A stretch of 55,889 nt of DNA from Pseudobacteriovorax antillogorgiicola (GTDB lineage Bacteria > Bdellovibrionota_B > Oligoflexia > Oligoflexales > Oligoflexaceae), in assembly GCF_900177345.1 (NCBI RefSeq), contig NZ_FWZT01000035.1, forward strand, positions 1 to 55,889, in the 5' to 3' direction. The notes below the pieces were generated by a model. That model ran no database searches. It worked only from the letters and a program-made list of their open reading frames with translations, and had not been told where the DNA came from. The position numbers and the translations under genes are program-made. Shown here one piece after another: positions 26,489 to 33,201 of the stretch. Every line of letters begins with the position of its first letter. Position 1 is the stretch's first letter.

Positions 26489-27295
26489 ATGACAAGTTTA
26501 GAAAAATCATCATTTATCGAACCCAGCCCCAAGCCTGAGCTTGATGGGAAGCTTGGCCTTTATGCTAGTGAGATTGCAGCTAGCCTAGGAATTTCAAACT
26601 CAGACTTGCGAAGGAAGCTAACTAAAAGAGGGCTTCTAGATGAGCTGGAGTTGAATAATTTGACAGCCCTGACATTTGTCAGGGCTAATGATATTAATGG
26701 CTTGCCCTTCCAAGAGTATGTCTTCACTGTGGACGCGGCGAGATTTATTGTCGCTCGTTGGAACAATGCTTTGGGCAGTGCTTATCTTTCTTTTCTGGTC
26801 CGAACACATAGTCAAGTAGAAGCTTTGGAAGAGCAAGCACGGCATGATCCGGTCTCGGCACAGCTAGCAGCTATGCTTCAAATGCGAAAGCATCAGCTGG
26901 AGCAAGATGAAAAGATCAAGCAAATCCAGCTGAACACATCGGACGAGGCCATTGATGTTAAAGTCAGAGCGGCTCTCTCCAAGGAAGACGAATTTCCTAG
27001 CGACTGCATGACGATTTCCGAAATAGCTGCAACTCACTTTCCTGGGATATCGAAAGAGATCGTTCGAGGTGTATTAAGCGGTGCGCACCATCCAAAAGGT
27101 CATTTCCAGCATAAAAATGAGAAGGGTGAGACCAATATGTCTCGGCCCTATAAAAAGGCTGGGCTTGAGTTTGTGGCTAAGCGTTTTTTCGATGAGGCGA
27201 AGATTGTCGAGGAAACACCAAAAACAATTATCAGAGTTCATCCAAGGGTGGGCGGTAGGATCTTTCAGTCAAAGGCGAAAATGAGAGCTGGTTGA
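26489..27295 (+). CDS. Antirepressor-like protein, paralogue 2
   Basis: A 268-residue protein. Its N-terminal ~110 residues look like an AntA/KilA-type antirepressor domain ('GLYASEIAASLGISNSDLRR', 'EYVFTVDAARFIVARWNN'), followed by a helical linker and the C-terminal domain shared with paralogue 1 ('FPSDCMTISEIAATHFPGIS', 'VEETPKTIIRVHPRVGG'). ATG 26489 is preferred over GTG 26477, which supplies the GAGAAG ribosome site. A perfect 10-bp hairpin is embedded in the codons at 26665-26686, at the position equivalent to the hairpin of paralogue 3. Confidence 0.6.
   Translation: MTSLEKSSFIEPSPKPELDGKLGLYASEIAASLGISNSDLRRKLTKRGLLDELELNNLTALTFVRANDINGLPFQEYVFTVDAARFIVARWNNALGSAYLSFLVRTHSQVEALEEQARHDPVSAQLAAMLQMRKHQLEQDEKIKQIQLNTSDEAIDVKVRAALSKEDEFPSDCMTISEIAATHFPGISKEIVRGVLSGAHHPKGHFQHKNEKGETNMSRPYKKAGLEFVAKRFFDEAKIVEETPKTIIRVHPRVGGRIFQSKAKMRAG
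26665..26686 (+). other. Coding-sequence hairpin in paralogue 2
   Basis: AGCCCTGACA-TT-TGTCAGGGCT: a 10-bp perfect stem with a 2-base loop inside the gene, encoding ALTFVRA. It falls between the same flanking protein blocks as the hairpin at 27572-27605. Confidence 0.75.
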
Positions 27296-27393
27296 ACCGA
27301 CAAGTCTCTCAATATGGCAGCGGAAGCATTTGGTGCCCTGACTGAAAACCGACATCAACCCTAAGCAGAAATATATTAATCAAAGGAAAAGCA

Positions 27394-28263
27394 ATGGAAG
27401 CAGAAATAGTATCGGTAGATTTTGTGAATTCAAAGCCAATCAATCTTGACGACAAAGTCAACCTTAGGGACATCTATCAAACTCTAGCAGAGAAAGGTGG
27501 AATAGCGACAAGTATCGACTTCAACAAGTGGGCTCACAGGAAGCTTCAATACTATACTGAAAACATTGATTATTTCTCGTTCGACAAAAATGTCGAACGA
27601 GAAATTGGAGCCTCTTATCGAAAGGAAATTTCTACCACAGTTCAAGTTGCAATGGAGATCATTGCCAACGGCCATAAGGAAGCAGGGCATGAGATGCGCC
27701 GATTTTTGACTGAGTGTATCAAGCTATCGATGAAGGAGAGAAACGGTAGTTCACTCATCGACTCGGACTTGCTGTTAGACCTTGAGAAAGAGTTAAAAGG
27801 CCACTCTGTTCCTGTGGAAAGCATTTCAGAACTATTGTCTTGCTACAATGCCAAGAAAACCGCCGAGAAGAATCTTAAGCTTGTCCTGGCTTCACTCCCT
27901 TTGTCGCCTGTTCTAGACGGTTACATCAAACCCAGGCTATCTAAAGGATCGAGCGGATCAGGAAAGCCGATGACTATTGGTGCGATTTCGAGAATGTATT
28001 TTGAGGGCTTGCCAGAGTTTGTTGTTGGCGCCTTTCTTCGCGAGAGCAATCAACCCAAAGCCTCAGATGGCCCGAAGGCTCGGTATCTAGATCTGGATCT
28101 TGGCGAGGCAGCTAGTGTCTTCTTTGATGATGTCACCTACCTAAAGGAGCACAAGGGCAGGCACTACTACTTTAGCAGCTGGATCGGCAATTTCAGTGCT
28201 CCTATCAGAGTTAGTAGAACATGTGACCGCGATCCCGTTTGGGCTTCTGAACAAAAACGATAG
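27394..28263 (+). CDS. Antirepressor-like protein (AntA type), paralogue 3
   Basis: A 289-residue protein with an AntA/AntB-type N-terminal domain ('VNLRDIYQTLAEKGGIATSI', 'DFNKWAHRKLQYYTENIDYF', then TTVQVAMEIIANGHKEAGHEM). The C-terminal part is a divergent version of the domain in paralogues 1 and 2 (MTIGAISRMYFEGLPEFVV, and HYYFSSWIG near the end). AAAGGA precedes the ATG. Codons at 27572-27605 form a 15-bp perfect hairpin. Fragments of the same region recur at 31798-32226. Probably modulates the lysogeny repressor. Confidence 0.65.
   Translation: MEAEIVSVDFVNSKPINLDDKVNLRDIYQTLAEKGGIATSIDFNKWAHRKLQYYTENIDYFSFDKNVEREIGASYRKEISTTVQVAMEIIANGHKEAGHEMRRFLTECIKLSMKERNGSSLIDSDLLLDLEKELKGHSVPVESISELLSCYNAKKTAEKNLKLVLASLPLSPVLDGYIKPRLSKGSSGSGKPMTIGAISRMYFEGLPEFVVGAFLRESNQPKASDGPKARYLDLDLGEAASVFFDDVTYLKEHKGRHYYFSSWIGNFSAPIRVSRTCDRDPVWASEQKR
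27572..27605 (+). other. 15-bp hairpin in the AntA-like coding sequence
   Basis: Left arm ATTTCTCGTTCGACA (27572-27586), loop AAAA, right arm TGTCGAACGAGAAAT (27591-27605). The stem is perfect. It encodes FSFDKNVERE, the variable turn of the AntA-like domain. Confidence 0.85.
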
Positions 28264-28426
28264 CTTAGCGTCTACTGGAGTCCATGCCATCAGTACGGGA
28301 CAGATTGTCCTGTCCACCCGAAAAGAGCTATTAGAACATCATGTTATCCATCCAAAGTCAGTCATGACTGCGGGACAAATTGTCTCGAAGTCCCAGTAAA
28401 TAAGCTTAATAACAAAGGAAAAAGCA
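28264..28426. other. Gap with three palindromes and a 25-bp imperfect direct repeat
   Basis: GGACA-GAT-TGTCC (28298-28310), CAGTCATGACTG (28359-28370) and CGGGACA-AAT-TGTCTCG (28371-28387). The first and third lie in a repeated context (CGGGACA.ATTGTC). A frame is open across it (28196-28399) but starts inside the previous gene, so I take it as a remnant or a regulatory region. Confidence 0.5.
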
Positions 28427-28621
28427 ATGAATAGTCTGATGCAGTTTTTCACATACGATCACCTTCCAACACGATTGCAGAGAATCTCTAAACCGTTCTG
28501 CGATCTCGCCCAGGAGCTGGAAAAGTTACCTCGCAATCCTGAATCGACGGCTGCACTTCGAAAGCTTCTTGAAGCTAAAGACTGCGCGGTTCGGGCAACT
28601 CTCTTTGTAGAAACCAAATAG
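28427..28621 (+). CDS. Acb2-like anti-CBASS candidate
   Basis: A 64-residue all-helical protein. The spacing FFTYDHLP...Q...I...FCDLAQELEKLPRNPESTAALRKLLEAKD-like positions matches the small phage proteins of the Acb2/Tad1 hairpin family (F-Y-x-P...Q...R..A..LA..I....P.S.E...A...L..A....N.A.A), which bind and hide cyclic nucleotides made by CBASS defence. The tail here ends AVRATLFVETK rather than the usual WANAAIA. AAGGA precedes the ATG. It lies just before the acr/aca genes, so an anti-defence role fits. I compared from memory, not by search. Confidence 0.5.
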   Translation: MNSLMQFFTYDHLPTRLQRISKPFCDLAQELEKLPRNPESTAALRKLLEAKDCAVRATLFVETK

Positions 28622-28639
28622 GAGGCGCGTCGTCTGGTC

Positions 28640-28654
28640 ACAACCATTGGTTGT
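28640..28654. promoter_or_regulatory. Palindrome ACAACC-ATT-GGTTGT
   Basis: Second copy of the palindrome found at 26422-26442, here 19 bases after the Acb2-like gene. The shared core suggests one regulator acts at both places. Confidence 0.5.
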
Positions 28655-28712
28655 TAGCAAGCGAAAATACCCTAAAAAACAGAATGTTATATCGAGTAAG
28701 GAAAGAGAAGTA

Positions 28713-28808
28713 ATGACAATGCCACCCAAGAATTTCCCAGCCCCAAAGCTGGCTTTTAATAACAACATGGAGAAAAAATGGTTCAGAAACACGGAACAAA
28801 GGAGTTAA
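28713..28808 (+). CDS. Possible 31-residue leader peptide
   Basis: ATG after AAGGAAAGAGAAG opens a 31-codon frame that ends inside the next gene (31-base overlap). No family. It could be a translated leader coupled to the next gene, or chance. Confidence 0.25.
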   Translation: MTMPPKNFPAPKLAFNNNMEKKWFRNTEQRS

Positions 28809-29062
28809 CCGAAATGCTATCACTGGTTGCTGCGATTACAAAGTTCATCTACGAGGAGGCAAGGGGCGACGGTCTAAGCTACACCGATATCGCAAAGCTC
28901 TTGCTGGATGGTGACTTCCAAAGAAAGCTTGCCGTTGCTGTTTCGGGAATTACACTAGTAGATGATGAGATTCTTGACCTTGATGGGATCGAGGGTATCG
29001 GCTTAGCCAGATTCCTGCTCGATACTGCTGAAGACATCATTTCCACACCAATCGCAGCTTAA
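28778..29062 (+). CDS. Small acidic phage protein
   Basis: A 94-residue acidic helical protein with no family that I recognise; GGAG lies five bases before the ATG. First of a run of closely spaced genes (28778, 29079, 29225) that lead to the acr/aca locus. Candidate for an uncharacterised anti-defence protein by position only. Confidence 0.55.
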   Translation: MVQKHGTKELTEMLSLVAAITKFIYEEARGDGLSYTDIAKLLLDGDFQRKLAVAVSGITLVDDEILDLDGIEGIGLARFLLDTAEDIISTPIAA

Positions 29063-29078
29063 CCTAAGGAGCTACCAG

Positions 29079-29228
29079 ATGCTGTCACCCATTCACAAAT
29101 CCTATCGATCCAAACGTAAGTTTGCAGCACTGACACCATTTGCCTGGAAGATGTTTGGCTTTGGTCTTGCGATTGGAGTGGCAGCATCCTTAGCCCTTTT
29201 CAATGTGTTCATGGGAGAAAGTAATTGA
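29079..29228 (+). CDS. 49-residue single-pass membrane peptide
   Basis: Basic N-terminus (SYRSKRKF) followed by one membrane segment (about residues 25-45, FGFGLAIGVAASLALFNVFM). AAGGAG lies seven bases before the ATG, and its stop overlaps the TTG start of the next gene (TTGA), so translation is coupled. No family recognised. Confidence 0.6.
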   Translation: MLSPIHKSYRSKRKFAALTPFAWKMFGFGLAIGVAASLALFNVFMGESN

Positions 29229-29497
29229 ACCCAATCATCGCGGGGATCGACCCTGACGAGGAGTTTGACCTGGTGGAGCGATTCACTAGCCGCTTTGGGC
29301 TTAGCGGTTACCATCGACTCGTTCTGGAGTATCTGCTCCATGGGTATCAAGACACCGAAATCTCGAAGGCTCACGATGTCCCTCGACGTAGAGTTCGTGA
29401 GTGTATCAGGGAGGTCCGGCAGAGGGTTGGGGCAAAGAACCGGGCAAGGATCATTGAGAAGTTTCGGCGGTTTGCTTTGAATCAAGTCTGGATCTAG
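29225..29497 (+). CDS. LuxR-type (GerE-like) HTH protein
   Basis: A 90-residue stand-alone HTH: 'RLVLEYLLHGYQDTEISKAH' and 'VPRRRVRECIREVRQRVGAKNRA' follow the GerE/sigma-70 region 4 pattern. No sensor domain. Starts with TTG overlapping the previous stop. Possibly a phage transcription activator. Confidence 0.65.
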   Translation: MNPIIAGIDPDEEFDLVERFTSRFGLSGYHRLVLEYLLHGYQDTEISKAHDVPRRRVRECIREVRQRVGAKNRARIIEKFRRFALNQVWI

Positions 29498-29553
29498 CCA
29501 GACCCTTCAAACACCATAAATATACGTAGTCTCGAACTTTTCTCAGAAATGAC

Positions 29554-29582
29554 TTGCAAATGGTCGCAATTGCGACCATGAT
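29554..29582 (+). promoter_or_regulatory. acr-aca promoter with a 20-bp palindrome in its spacer
   Basis: -35 TTGCAA (29554-29559), 17-bp spacer, -10 CATGAT (29577-29582). The perfect palindrome ATGGTCGCAATTGCGACCAT occupies 29560-29579, so a bound dimer would block RNA polymerase. It is 33 bp before the candidate anti-CRISPR gene, and the second gene of the operon encodes an Aca2-like repressor, the expected ligand. Confidence 0.75.
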
Positions 29583-29612
29583 GGTCTGTAGGTTCTCAAT
29601 ACCGGAGAGAAT

Positions 29613-30089
29613 ATGGAAGTCCTTCACACATCGCCACAGGTAATCGAAGAGTTTCACAGTAAAGGCCTATTTGGTGAATTTCTATGCTTTTCACAAGATG
29701 AATATCTTATGGGCGATGTCAAAGCTGTTTACTCAGTGGAGCTTGACGACTCTGACGTTATAAGAGCAAGGTCTTTGTTCTATGTCGATGAAGCAGATAA
29801 GCTTGATGCTATCGTCAAGAAGGTCATTGATGCTTGTCCAATCGAAATAGACGAAGAAGAAGCTCAAGACCTACTCGACGAATCTTCTAGCTATTACGAT
29901 TTAATCTCAGAGAAGTCAGAATCGCAAGACTATGAAAGTACCGCCGAGTTTAGCTGGTGGTTACAACTAATGACGGCGCAGTGTGCCAAAGCATTGGGTT
30001 ATAAAGCTTGTTTAATGGAAGATGAGCAAGGCGCAGTGTATTTTGTGGACGTGACTCAGGTGCAGCCAACATTAAAAGAGCTTCGGTAG
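29613..30089 (+). CDS. AcrIF11-like candidate anti-CRISPR (ADP-ribosyltransferase type)
   Basis: A 158-residue acidic protein. The N-terminus 'VLHTSPQVIEEFHSKGLFGE', the middle 'SLFYVDEADKLDAIV' and the end 'AKALGYKACLMEDEQGAVYF' follow the order of blocks in AcrIF11 and its relatives (H-x-S...GxFG...W.LQ...A..LGY...EM.DE.G), which ADP-ribosylate Cas8f to stop type I-F surveillance complexes. GGAGAGA precedes the ATG. The next gene encodes an Aca2-like repressor, the usual partner of acr genes. The similarity is by eye; it may act on another target. Confidence 0.6.
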   Translation: MEVLHTSPQVIEEFHSKGLFGEFLCFSQDEYLMGDVKAVYSVELDDSDVIRARSLFYVDEADKLDAIVKKVIDACPIEIDEEEAQDLLDESSSYYDLISEKSESQDYESTAEFSWWLQLMTAQCAKALGYKACLMEDEQGAVYFVDVTQVQPTLKELR

Positions 30090-30124
30090 TAATCCCCCGA
30101 AATCAACTCTAATACGGAGATCCA

Positions 30125-30493
30125 GTGACTAATTTAGAACTAAAACAGATAAGAAAGTTGCTATTCCTCGAAGTTAACGAAGCTGCAGAGATAGTTGGTA
30201 AATGTGAACCTAGAACGTGGCAGCGCTGGGAGAAGGGTGATCGCAAGATACCTCTCCATGTTATTGAACACATGCAACAATTAGCTTTGATTCGCCAGGA
30301 TCTGCTCGAAGTAGAATATGAAGAAGGCGATCCTATGTATACCTACTTTGAAGACTTTTCTGAGTTTAGAAAGAAGACTAAAGCCGGTCCTCTGAAATGG
30401 AAGATTGCTCAATCGGTTTCTGCGCAGATTGCAGCTGAAGATAATGCGCTCCGCTGGAAGGAAACTGAGATAATTGAGCAAGATCAAACTTAG
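30125..30493 (+). CDS. aca2: Aca2-like anti-CRISPR-associated repressor
   Basis: A 122-residue HTH repressor. The start MTNxELxxIRKLLxL, then EAAE..G, RTWQRWEKGDRKIP and, late in the chain, LKWKIAQSVSAQIA correspond position by position to Aca2 of phage ZF40 as I remember it. Aca2 shuts off acr-aca transcription by binding palindromic operators and can also bind the mRNA. Starts with GTG after GGAG, 35 bp after the acr candidate. The operator is probably the palindrome at 29560-29579. Confidence 0.8.
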   Translation: MTNLELKQIRKLLFLEVNEAAEIVGKCEPRTWQRWEKGDRKIPLHVIEHMQQLALIRQDLLEVEYEEGDPMYTYFEDFSEFRKKTKAGPLKWKIAQSVSAQIAAEDNALRWKETEIIEQDQT

Positions 30494-30505
30494 AGAGGAT
30501 GTTCT

Positions 30506-31171
30506 ATGCCAGTACCTGGAGATACTTATTCAAGCTTAACTCTGATTAGGGAAGTTGGTTCGGTCAAACATGGTCGAAACAACGTAAAGGTATGGCTATG
30601 TCAATGCACTTGCGGAAGGCAGCTTGATGTCAATCAAGCCTCTCTAGTAAAGGGAGAGGTCCCTGCATGTAAAGTCTGCCGTCGGGGACCTTGTGTGATA
30701 TGTGGATCAGAGATCGAGAATGAATCATTCAGTGTTAAGCGAAATACGTGCTCTGAGGAATGTCGAAAAGAGCAAGCTCGACGAAAGTCTCTTAAGGCCT
30801 ATTCGAAAAAGGTATTAAAAGCTCCAGCTCACAACCGAGAGATTTACCAGAGACGCCTCGAAAATGACCCAGCTCATAACAAAGAGCGTTACGCCCGTAT
30901 GAAGGAGCGAGAAAAAGATCTCTCCCAAGAAGCAAGGGACGCTATCCGAACTAAAAGGAACCGCGATAGCAATAATTGGAGGAGATTGTGGCTAGAGGAA
31001 ATTAAAGAGAAAGACCCTAAGAAGTATCAGGAGTGGCTAAGATCGAGCCGCAAGCGCAGAAATGAGCACTATAAGAAGAAAGAGCTTCTGTCTTTTATGG
31101 CGTTGTCAGAAAAACTAAAAAGCAAAGTAAAAGGAGATCAAGATGAAAATGACGTTACGGAAAGTCGGTAA
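30506..31171 (+). CDS. Zinc-finger protein with a basic helical tail
   Basis: A 221-residue protein. Residues 1-60 resemble the N-terminal module common in phage HNH/AP2 proteins (LTLIREVG...WLCQCTCGRQ, V..ASL..G), followed by three Cys pairs (CKVC, CVIC, CSEEC) and a long, strongly basic coiled region. No HNH catalytic triad is evident. GAGAGGA precedes the ATG. Same operon as aca2. May be a nucleic-acid binding protein that helps the phage programme. Confidence 0.55.
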   Translation: MPVPGDTYSSLTLIREVGSVKHGRNNVKVWLCQCTCGRQLDVNQASLVKGEVPACKVCRRGPCVICGSEIENESFSVKRNTCSEECRKEQARRKSLKAYSKKVLKAPAHNREIYQRRLENDPAHNKERYARMKEREKDLSQEARDAIRTKRNRDSNNWRRLWLEEIKEKDPKKYQEWLRSSRKRRNEHYKKKELLSFMALSEKLKSKVKGDQDENDVTESR

Positions 31172-31778
31172 AGCTAGGCTTGCATCAATGTCTACTGATG
31201 ACCTCAAGAAGCATTTTTCTAGGGCCCTTGAGGTAACTGCTGATCATCTGAATTATTTAGCATCTATCTGGCAGGAGCTTGAGACAAGAGGCGAGGATCT
31301 TAGTGATTTAAGGTCCAGCTTATCAGTCTACATTAAAATGATTGCCCATAAGAAGATTGACGCTCATGCTGTCGTTGAATTTGCTGGACAGAAAACACTT
31401 TTGAATGCTCTATCGGGCCTGCCACTTGATCAACAAAAAAGCCTCCTCGAAACCAAAAGGGTGGATGTCCTCAATCGCGAGACCCTTACCAAGGAAAAAG
31501 TACCTTTAGCTGAGCTTTCATCTGCTGATGTTAATATGGTTTTTGGCGGCGGCAAGATTCGATCAATAGCCGAGCAGAAAAGTCTTGTAACCTCTATCGC
31601 GAAACCTGCTAAAAAAGGTCGTCGACAACCTAGAAAAATTACCAAGGTGGGAATGGACATCGAGAGGAATGTAATCGAGGTCAATGAAGGCAGGACAAGA
31701 ATAGATCTAGATGCGATTTGTAGCACTCTCAAACATAACTTGACGAGAAGCGAACTAAAGGATCGGTTAGGGATCTAG
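31143..31778 (+). CDS. Soluble protein of unknown function
   Basis: A 211-residue basic helical protein with no recognised family; AAAGGAG lies six bases before the ATG, and it overlaps the preceding gene by 29 bases. The C-terminal ~50 residues (KKGRRQPRKITK...) are basic and could bind nucleic acid. Last intact gene of the operon before the antirepressor fragments. Confidence 0.55.
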   Translation: MKMTLRKVGKARLASMSTDDLKKHFSRALEVTADHLNYLASIWQELETRGEDLSDLRSSLSVYIKMIAHKKIDAHAVVEFAGQKTLLNALSGLPLDQQKSLLETKRVDVLNRETLTKEKVPLAELSSADVNMVFGGGKIRSIAEQKSLVTSIAKPAKKGRRQPRKITKVGMDIERNVIEVNEGRTRIDLDAICSTLKHNLTRSELKDRLGI

Positions 31779-31800
31779 GGGGTAATATCGTGAGTGGATC

Positions 31801-31826
31801 CTCATTCGACAAAAAAGTCGAACGAG
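31801..31826 (+). other. Fragment hairpin A
   Basis: CTCATTCGAC-AAAAAA-GTCGAACGAG: CTC/GAG and TTCGAC/GTCGAA pair around one A-C mismatch. Homologous position to the hairpin at 27572-27605. Confidence 0.75.
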
Positions 31827-31994
31827 CAGACTCTAAGAACGCTAACAGGGGAGCTTCTTACGAGTGCTAAAAGAAACACGCGTAACAGAGACGCTTCTTA
31901 CGATTACCAAAAATGATAATTGTAAATTCTGCCAACAAGAGACTCCAAAATGTCTTCCCTAAAATTAAAGTATTGTTCTGAAAATATTGACTGT

Positions 31995-32023
31995 TTTACG
32001 ATCCACAAAAAAGTGGACGTAAA
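31995..32023 (+). other. Fragment hairpin B
   Basis: TTTACG-A-TCCAC-AAAAAA-GTGGA-CGTAAA: an 11-bp stem with one bulged A. Stem sequence quite unlike hairpin A, though the flanking protein-coding text (SENID...) is homologous. Confidence 0.72.
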
Positions 32024-32050
32024 TTATCACCGGGTTTAGGCAACATAATC

Positions 32051-32076
32051 CTCATTCCGCAAAAATGCGGAACGAG
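32051..32076 (+). other. Fragment hairpin C
   Basis: CTCATTCCGCA-AAAA-TGCGGAACGAG. Compared with hairpin A, the inner pairs changed from CGAC/GTCG to CCGC/GCGG on both arms. Confidence 0.78.
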
Positions 32077-32226
32077 CAACCTGACAGTTCAGATGGACTT
32101 GAGGATGCTGCCAAGAATTTTTTTGACGAACTAACGCTACTGAAGGAAACCCCGAAATGCTACTTCTGGCATCACCCAAAGGTCGGGACGATGCGAAAGG
32201 ATAAGAGCTTGGCTGTTGTTGGGTAG

Positions 32227-32583
32227 TCGGAGGCCAGCTCCTATTGTGACTAGCAATAGTATGAACTCGAATGGTTCCCATCGCAATCTTTTTGCACAAA
32301 CCTTCGGCTGTATGGTGTCTTGAGTTGGGATTGTTCGATAAAAAATGGAGGCCAGATAGCCTCCACTCGTGAATCATCTTGGTAAATGATTGGTAATGAC
32401 GCCTCATTAATCGAAATCTGTCTAAAGAAATTTAGACTTTAGTTCTTACTTTAGAGTAAAAATGCTAGAAAAAGGAGGCTTGAGAAACCTCCAAGAACTA
32501 GCCTGATGACCATGAGCAGGGTTCGTCGGTCTTCTCCTACAACAAATTTATTCTTGAATTATTGTGATATAGTAAGGTGATAA
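32227..32583. other. Intergenic with two GC-rich hairpins
   Basis: No supported gene. TGGAGGC-CAGATA-GCCTCCA (32346-32365) and GGAGG-CTTGAGAAA-CCTCC (32474-32492) could end transcription from the upstream region. Confidence 0.45.
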
Positions 32584-32709
32584 GTGATTAAAATCACACC
32601 TCAAACCGATGATCTATCAGACATCAAAGAAGACATCACCAAGGACACCGTCTCAGCCCTTTCAAGGGAGGCAGCCGATGCTGCTTGCTGTAAGGAGGAG
32701 ACTCTCTAA
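32584..32709 (+). pseudogene. Truncated copy of the tail-completion gene
   Basis: GTG at 32584 (AAGGTG upstream) opens 41 codons that match the first ~40 residues of the protein at 33202 (LxDIKEDITKDTVSALSREAADAA against LNELKEEITRDTAKALSKAAADAA, given here in part). It then hits a stop. A 5' duplicate left from recombination. Confidence 0.65.
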
Positions 32710-33201
32710 AAACGGTGAGATGCTAGAGCGAACGTTTTTAAAACATTTATCTCTAACCTTAAGTCATAACACTGTGCATCTCTAGCAACAATTCATAGGT
32801 CTTATCCACCATAATAGAAATGCAACTGTTGCATCAGAAAGCGTATATTAACAGATCGAATCTATAGTACCAAGAATACTAGAAAGCATCTTTCACTATT
32901 CACTCGTGGCTTTGATGATGAAAATGCGATAGTTTTCTATGTATCTGAAATATTTGGTAGGTACGAAAGTTGCTTACAATATAAGTAAGAAAGCTAGTCC
33001 CCTATCGAGCTGAGCTAATCTCATATTCGCCCTAATAGTAAACTCTAGGCATCAAGTCCCAAATGTTCTAGAGTTTGCTCAATCTCTACTTTGACCTCTA
33101 TCACTGCGCACAATCTCCGATCGAATGTCATCACCTGAAACGAAATATCAAAGTAATATACCTTCTCAAGTCCGCTGAATCTTGAATACTAAGGAAAACC
33201 A
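32710..33201. other. Intergenic, nothing recognised
   Basis: AT-rich stretch with stops in all frames; I see no RNA gene, repeat or promoter that I would defend. Confidence 0.4.

Larger units (their letters stand above)
31798..32226 (+). pseudogene. Array of antirepressor gene fragments
   Basis: At least four pieces match the antirepressor paralogues: 31798-31860 (SFDKKVERA...GASYEC stop, followed by a ~40-bp degenerate repeat with DASYDYQK stop), 31938-31960 (ETPKC), 31955-32035 (LKYCSENIDCFTIHKKVDVN stop) and 32051-32226 (hairpin plus the C-terminal LLKETPKCYFWHHPKVGTMR end). The pieces are in the same orientation but in different frames. An ATG at 32065 opens 53 codons through the last piece. 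Three pieces keep the intragenic hairpin with different stem sequences. Confidence 0.7.

Noticed and set aside
28196-28399. Frame of 67 codons overlapping the end of the AntA-like gene
   Set aside because: It starts inside the upstream gene in another frame and contains palindromes and a repeat; better explained as regulatory or remnant DNA.
31801-32076. Hairpins as integron attC sites or simple terminators
   Set aside because: There is no integron integrase or core-site sequence, the loops are poly-A with no downstream T run, and the same hairpin lies inside intact coding sequence.
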